DNA from: a virus
Reading direction: 5' to 3' (one strand)
IMG/VR virus record: IMGVR_UViG_3300031963_007865
Span: 1 to 31,596 of that record
Length of the DNA stretch: 31,596 bases
Of this stretch, positions 27,154 through 31,596 are shown piece after piece. Each line of letters opens with the position of its first letter. Position 1 is the stretch's first letter. The position numbers were made by a program, and so were the translations under genes. The notes under the pieces are model-generated. The model was given only the letters and a program-made list of their open reading frames with translations, ran no database searches and had not been told where the DNA came from.

Positions 27154-28941
27154 CTATCCTATACACCTGTCGCAGTCCCAATATGTTCCAGTTGGACAGT
27201 TGAATGTAGGCTCAAAGCAATTAGAAGGTGGGCTTGCTGGTGGGCTTGGTGGATTTACTGGTGGGCTTGGTGGATTTACTGGTGGGCTTGGTGGATTTAC
27301 TGGTGGAGTTGGCGGATCTACTGGTGGACTTGATGCTGGTGGAGTTGATGATGCTGGGGTTGCCGAAATTGTTCCAGAAGAAACAACTAAGGAGCTTCCA
27401 GCTGAATTAGATGCTGTTGCAAAAGCTTTAAATATATTTACTGGTGCAGTAGCATCATATGTAGTTATTGTATATGTGCATTCTGATGCTCCTCCCACTG
27501 AAAATGATACTATGTCACTAGTTGCAGTAGGAATAGATGGATGAATAGCGGTTCTTATAACTACGCTATATGATGTAGGAGACCCCGACCAGCCTGAAGT
27601 TGAAGCTGTAATTACGCTACCTGGTGTGCTGCCTCCTGTAAGAGAAACGGATCCACCTGTAGGAACTACTACTGCTGCCGTCCAAATAGCATAAAGAGTA
27701 AAGCTTTCTGTTGGAGTAAATACAGCCCCTGCTTGATAAGTATAGTATAAATCTCCAGAAATTGGATTTCTCCAATTACTAAATGTGTATCCATCCCTTG
27801 TTGGAGTTGGTGCTGTAACAGATTGTCCAGAATTAACTGTTGTTGATGTAGGTGATACAGTGCCACCATTTGCATTCCATGTAATTGTATATTGTACTAC
27901 TGGCGGCTCAAGAACTATAGTATTTGAATTAGCTGATGCAGATCCCCCAGCATTACTTGCAGTAACTGCAACATAATATTCTCTTAGATATGATCCTGAA
28001 TAGGCGTCTGAAGTATCTGCTTTTGTAACATCCCTTAAAAGAGTAATTGGCTGAGGGTCTGTTTGATACCATCTATATCTATAGGATGTTGGGCTGTTAT
28101 TCCATGATCCTGATGTCACTGACATATTGTTGTTTGAAGAAATTGATAGCACTGGTGCAGATATATTAGAAGGCGGAGAAATTGCAGCACTTGTTGTAAG
28201 GCTATAGTTTGCAGATGCTGTATTTCCAGTAGAAGATGTTACCGTTACCGTTCCAGTATAAGTAGTTCCTGCAGTAAGCCCCGTTTTTGAAACAGATGTT
28301 TCATTAGTTCCAGATCCACTAAATGTACCCGTTGATGACCAAGAGCTCTGATTTGTTGAGGTCCAATTAATCGTTCCTGCTGTCTGAGAAACTCCAGTAT
28401 TTGAACCCATTGTAATTGTTGGAGTTACTGGGGATACAACATTTTGTATAGTTACAGTACTACTTGTAGAAACAGTCTGTAGCGATGGAGATACATTAGT
28501 ATTTGTTGCAGTCACAACAAATCTAAATGATCCTGTTGATGTTGCTGAAGAAGATGGAAAATCTCCTATAATTGGTGTATATGTTTTTGTATTAGAGGAG
28601 CCAACAGAAGGATTGGTTATAGTTCCAGTTGCATTAGATCCATTTCCATCTAACCATTGAAAGCCGTTATAGTATTGAAATTTATATGTTAGTACTGTAG
28701 CATTTGTCCATCTATAATTAGTTCCAGTAAGAGTGGCTGGCATAGTTGAAGAGCTTGTTGTTAATGTTACTGTTTGTGCTATTGATGGTTCATTTGAAGG
28801 TGCAAGAAAACCAAAGATGCTTTTCCATACTCCGCCGCTTCTTATATAAGCTTTAGTTATAGTCTTCCATGCTCCGCCTGATCTAAGGTATGCTTTATTA
28901 ACATTTTTCCATTGAGATCCAGATCTTAATTTAATTGACAT
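27154..28941 (-). CDS. Long fibre/adhesin: WK repeats, Ig-like domains, Pro-rich tail
   Basis: This 595-residue virion protein starts with three 14-residue repeats of the RSGGxWKxIxKAYI type (about 6-46), a known start of actinophage minor tail proteins. Then come several Fn3/Ig-like beta domains rich in Ser and Thr (about 50-345), an InlB B-repeat-like module (TITWNANGGTVSP to FTLYAIW, about 350-420) and another Ig-like domain. A proline tract (PPTPPVNPPSPPVNPPSPP and on, about 533-573) is encoded by 21-bp tandem repeats. The protein ends with a 21-residue Cys-rich tail containing CFEPTFNC, YWDCDRC. It likely binds host glycans. The P4H-like gene follows by two bases. TTAGGTTTAT precedes the ATG. 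Confidence 0.85.
   Translation of the reverse strand: MSIKLRSGSQWKNVNKAYLRSGGAWKTITKAYIRSGGVWKSIFGFLAPSNEPSIAQTVTLTTSSSTMPATLTGTNYRWTNATVLTYKFQYYNGFQWLDGNGSNATGTITNPSVGSSNTKTYTPIIGDFPSSSATSTGSFRFVVTATNTNVSPSLQTVSTSSTVTIQNVVSPVTPTITMGSNTGVSQTAGTINWTSTNQSSWSSTGTFSGSGTNETSVSKTGLTAGTTYTGTVTVTSSTGNTASANYSLTTSAAISPPSNISAPVLSISSNNNMSVTSGSWNNSPTSYRYRWYQTDPQPITLLRDVTKADTSDAYSGSYLREYYVAVTASNAGGSASANSNTIVLEPPVVQYTITWNANGGTVSPTSTTVNSGQSVTAPTPTRDGYTFSNWRNPISGDLYYTYQAGAVFTPTESFTLYAIWTAAVVVPTGGSVSLTGGSTPGSVITASTSGWSGSPTSYSVVIRTAIHPSIPTATSDIVSFSVGGASECTYTITTYDATAPVNIFKAFATASNSAGSSLVVSSGTISATPASSTPPASSPPVDPPTPPVNPPSPPVNPPSPPVNPPSPPASPPSNCFEPTFNCPTGTYWDCDRCIG
27238..27321 (-). repeat. 21-bp tandem repeats in the fibre gene
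   Basis: Three identical 21-base units (27238-27258, 27259-27279, 27280-27300) are followed by a diverged fourth (27301-27321). Each unit is exactly seven codons and encodes VNPPSPP, with the fourth reading closer to VDPPTPP. Exact copies with an in-frame length mean that slippage would lengthen or shorten the proline tract by seven residues without a frameshift. Confidence 0.9.
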
Positions 28942-28947
28942 ATAAAC

Positions 28948-30837
28948 CTAAGAATTCTGATCCCAGACTAAAAGCACTGCCCCATTTTCTGCAGATGTAT
29001 AATATATATTTTTGCTTGCTTCTGCGAAGTTTCCTTCTGATATAGTAAACATATTTCTAAGTCCGCCAGAATTTGTAGTTTCTGTTCCAGCAACCTGAGC
29101 AGATTTTCTTACCTGAACTTGTCTAGAGTTTAATCCATCTTCATATCCTAAAAATATTCTACCATTGCTTCCAGCGTTATCTGTCTCTATAATTTTTCTT
29201 GTTGTTCCAGATTCTGTTAAAACTAAAACAGTACCAGATGCAGTTAAAGAAAAATCTCCTAGCTCAAGTGCGCCTGTTGTTCCCATGTCTATTAATGCGT
29301 TCCCAGTTGCTGTTATTCCAGAAGAACCTATTTCCCATTTTGTAGTTGAGGATCCAAATGATCCTCCTGTGGCATTTACTACTCCTTTAACAGATAATGC
29401 GGTGCCGTCCCAACGAACATAATTATCTGTGCTTCCGATATCTATTACTGGTGTTGTTCCGTTGTAGCCGAGATACCATCCAGTATTTGAGCTTTCCCAG
29501 CTTGGCTTATTTGAATAAATTGCACCTAATCCAGAAGCAAGCTGTACTGCTCTGTTTATTGCAGACCCATCAGAATTAAATGTATTCTTAGTTCTATCAT
29601 TTGCTGTTCCAGCTAGGGTAAGCGCCTCTCCCGCCGTTGATGCAGCTCCTGTTGCTGTTGATTGTGCTCCTGATGCTGTTGATGATATAGAATCTATGTC
29701 TCCTGGAGTGTATCCTCCAAATGCTACGTTACCAGCTAGGTCTGCTCTAAATACTGGAGAGTTTGCACTGTTGTAAACAGTAAGGCCAGAAAGAACTGCA
29801 TATCCACCAGCTTCTGTAGAATTTACATTTGCGGATGAAAGCTCTATTCTAGAAGATCCTGCAGTTCCAGTTCTTAGCCATGACTGAAATTGTCCATTAC
29901 CAGCCACTAAGTTTTCTATTGATATAAGTCCGTTTGTTAAGTCTATAAGATTGGCTTTTGTTGGGGCAATGGCAGTTGAATTTATTCTGGTGTAAGTTGT
30001 TGTACCGCTAACCTGATAGGGAATACCATTAGCATTTACTGCTAAATAATAAAGATATATTGAGGAGTCATATGCTTGTTGAGATGTTAAAGATAATACT
30101 TGTTTTAGTACGTCAAGCCCTATCGTTATTTTATTAGATGTTTGATCTACCGTCATTGATCCAACAAGCTTAGTGGATAAATTTGTAGTGGTATTAGAGC
30201 CTAGATCTGTTGTGCTTGCATATATATTTATTGCTTTAAATCCAGAAAATGTTTGGCTAGCATATGCCCCTGTCCACGCAACAGTTAATGCAAACGGTGC
30301 GGCTGAAGCAGAAAGTCCTGTAGGTAATGTAGGTGCTTCTATTGGTGTTCCATCTTCTACAGTTAATGTGACTGGTGATGTAGAGTTAGATAAGGTTCCT
30401 CTTGTGGTTACAGATCTTAGAGTAACATTGTATGTTCCAGCGGGAACCGCAATAGATACTGTTCCCTTTACTTTAAAAAATGCAACTGGATCTGATCCAT
30501 CTCCAAAGGTGTCGTCTGCATCCTCTAGATATATATTAACACGGTCTACTCCAACCATGTCTACGTTATTAGAATCTTTACCATTCCAATAAATTATTAT
30601 TTTGCCTGGTGCTGTTTTAAAGTCACCGCTAAATATATAAGGAACTGGAACTCCAGATTCTCCTGGAAGAACTAACTTTTTAACAGATGACCATTCACTA
30701 AAAGTTTTATCTTTATACTGCCATCTAAATTGTATTGGATAAGTTTCTGCTGGCTCAAGATCTGTGACGGTAACCAGAAAGTAATTTCCGTCTTCCTTGA
30801 TTTCTGAAGTATCTTTAAGTAGATCTTGATATGCCAT
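28948..30837 (-). CDS. Tail-tip/fibre protein with Fn3 domains
   Basis: The 629-residue protein begins with MAYQDLLKDTSEIKEDGNYF and Fn3-like domains (ETYPIQFRWQYKDKTFSEWS, then LPTGLSASAAPFALTVAWTG), followed by a Ser/Thr/Ala-rich linker (STASGAQSTATGAASTAGEA, about 385-405) that should form a stalk. The C-terminal part has GWYLGYNGTTPVIDIGSTDN, then VRWDGTALSVKGVVNATGGSFG, a motif seen at the end of many phage tail-tip and fibre proteins, and a final beta domain ending LLVWDQNS. It follows the partial structural gene with a gap of one base and a weak GAG ribosome-binding site. It probably attaches to the distal tail and carries the neighbouring fibre. Confidence 0.85.
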   Translation of the reverse strand: MAYQDLLKDTSEIKEDGNYFLVTVTDLEPAETYPIQFRWQYKDKTFSEWSSVKKLVLPGESGVPVPYIFSGDFKTAPGKIIIYWNGKDSNNVDMVGVDRVNIYLEDADDTFGDGSDPVAFFKVKGTVSIAVPAGTYNVTLRSVTTRGTLSNSTSPVTLTVEDGTPIEAPTLPTGLSASAAPFALTVAWTGAYASQTFSGFKAINIYASTTDLGSNTTTNLSTKLVGSMTVDQTSNKITIGLDVLKQVLSLTSQQAYDSSIYLYYLAVNANGIPYQVSGTTTYTRINSTAIAPTKANLIDLTNGLISIENLVAGNGQFQSWLRTGTAGSSRIELSSANVNSTEAGGYAVLSGLTVYNSANSPVFRADLAGNVAFGGYTPGDIDSISSTASGAQSTATGAASTAGEALTLAGTANDRTKNTFNSDGSAINRAVQLASGLGAIYSNKPSWESSNTGWYLGYNGTTPVIDIGSTDNYVRWDGTALSVKGVVNATGGSFGSSTTKWEIGSSGITATGNALIDMGTTGALELGDFSLTASGTVLVLTESGTTRKIIETDNAGSNGRIFLGYEDGLNSRQVQVRKSAQVAGTETTNSGGLRNMFTISEGNFAEASKNIYYTSAENGAVLLVWDQNS

Positions 30838-30838
30838 T

Positions 30839-31596
30839 TTAGAAGCTCAAATCCAGCTTATATTCTATATCTACCTGTCTACCGTTTAATTTTGTTAACG
30901 GAGTTGAAAGTATAGATCTGCTTATCAAACCGTATATTGGGTCAAATGTATCTTCGTCATTTATTCTTATTCCATCAAAAAAGACTTGTGATATCCCACT
31001 GGACGGCGTTATTAGGATTCCTATCTTAGTAATGTTATTTTTTTGTGGACTACCAACCGCATTTGAAAATAATGTATTCATTGATACTTCTGCAATTTTA
31101 TCTCCAGTTGTAGAGCTAGAAATTTGTGCATAGTAATAGTCTGTATCAGTAGTATAAAACTTAATTCTAAAAGATGAAAGATTTGAATCATATTGTCTAT
31201 ATGCAACTGTAAGCGTATCAGCAGAGCTATATCCTGAAAAGTCTAATAGTGCATTTGTCTTGTATTCATTAGCAGCGCTATTATTGGAAGACATTCCTAC
31301 TAAGAAGTCTCCAATTCTTGCATTAGAGGTAACCTCTTGCGCTGGTGAGCCAAGGGTGTCTACCCAGTCTGCTGGATTAGAAAAGTCAGATATAAATCTA
31401 CTATCATAATTATTGGTTCCAGTTTTTGTTGAGGGATAAAGACCAATCTCTTTAATAATTCCAGATATATCTTGTGGTATAGTGGTTTTAAATATAGCAG
31501 AGTATGTAAATATTGGCTGACTATTTGAGTCCAATCCGTCTTGCTGTATATCAGTGCTTGAAAGAGTTACTTCAGTTCTATAAAACTCAAATCCTA
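30839..31596 (-). CDS. Virion structural protein, 5' end beyond window
   Basis: This frame is open to the right edge, so the N-terminus is missing. The TTG at 31534 is an internal Leu codon and not a start. At least 252 residues are visible. The sequence is beta-rich with VTLSSTDIQQDGL, TYSAIFKTTIPQDISGIIKEIGLYP and repeated strand patterns of a jelly-roll or concanavalin-like domain (about 75-200: FSNPADWV, TLTVAYRQYDS, FRIKFYTTD, VFFDGIRIND). The C-terminus, PLTKLNGRQVDIEYKLDLSF, is typical of phage baseplate or fibre-adaptor proteins. It belongs to the tail cluster together with the next two genes. No enzymatic motif is seen. Confidence 0.75.
   Translation of the reverse strand, partial: GFEFYRTEVTLSSTDIQQDGLDSNSQPIFTYSAIFKTTIPQDISGIIKEIGLYPSTKTGTNNYDSRFISDFSNPADWVDTLGSPAQEVTSNARIGDFLVGMSSNNSAANEYKTNALLDFSGYSSADTLTVAYRQYDSNLSSFRIKFYTTDTDYYYAQISSSTTGDKIAEVSMNTLFSNAVGSPQKNNITKIGILITPSSGISQVFFDGIRINDEDTFDPIYGLISRSILSTPLTKLNGRQVDIEYKLDLSF

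Noticed and set aside
27238-27321. Short direct repeats as a CRISPR or attachment site
   Set aside because: The repeats are contiguous without spacers and in phase with codons.
27200-27544. Plus-strand Gly-rich frame of 114 codons over the tandem repeats
   Set aside because: It is the antisense of the PPSPPVN tract. Repetition gives an open frame automatically.
30173-30592. Plus-strand frame of 139 codons
   Set aside because: It lies wholly inside the 28948-30837 tail gene on the opposite strand, and codon-level signal follows the minus strand.
27154-30837. Diversity-generating retroelement acting on the fibre genes
   Set aside because: No reverse transcriptase gene and no template/variable repeat pair are visible in the window.

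Overview
This window looks like part of the genome of a tailed double-stranded DNA phage (Caudoviricetes). It is AT-rich, tightly packed, and every gene I can support reads on the minus strand, mostly with stop/start overlaps (ATGA, TAATG) or gaps of a few bases. Terminase subunits, a phage-borne replisome, a CHAP lysin and long fibre-like virion proteins make the phage identity secure. No integrase, repressor, CRISPR array or insertion sequence is visible. The host is less certain. A FmdB-type zinc ribbon, a family C (DnaE) polymerase and two probable leaderless genes would fit an actinobacterial, perhaps freshwater, host, but this is inference from gene content and not proof.

Read in the direction of transcription (high to low coordinates), the window opens with virion genes: a partial structural protein (31596-30839), two large Fn3/Ig-like fibre or tail-tip proteins (30837-28948, 28941-27154), a 2OG-Fe(II) oxygenase immediately behind the second fibre gene, and four small structural or coiled-coil proteins down to 25303. 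A consensus sigma-70-type promoter and an intrinsic terminator only 14 bases apart (25300-25234) separate this block from the replication block.

The replication block (25216-11269) holds a metallophosphoesterase, small zinc and HTH proteins, a probable helicase-loading protein, DnaB-like helicase, DnaG-like primase, a single-strand-binding protein, a full-length DNA polymerase III alpha subunit, MazG-like pyrophosphatase, RecA, a PD-(D/E)XK resolvase-like protein, a second 2OG oxygenase, a Cas4-like nuclease and a RuvC-like resolvase. It runs straight into a sugar cassette (11272-9295: FkbM methyltransferase, GT32 glycosyltransferase, nucleotidyltransferase), an MazG-fold protein and the terminase small and large subunits (8939-6590).

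The last part (6593-1) is an accessory region broken up by three tRNA genes (Met-CAT, Leu-TAA, Arg-TCT), each near a recognisable promoter. It carries a third 2OG oxygenase, an SGNH-like protein, a sulfotransferase, a CHAP endolysin, an SDR oxidoreductase, a staphylococcal-type nuclease, Hsp20, FmdB and a secreted PA14/Fn3 protein that runs off the window. The themes that stand out are a dispersed set of hydroxylation, glycosylation and sulfation enzymes beside proline-rich fibre proteins, an extended -10 promoter family (TGnTATAMT) used throughout, including two cases that seem to drive leaderless mRNAs, and a structured leader in front of hsp20.
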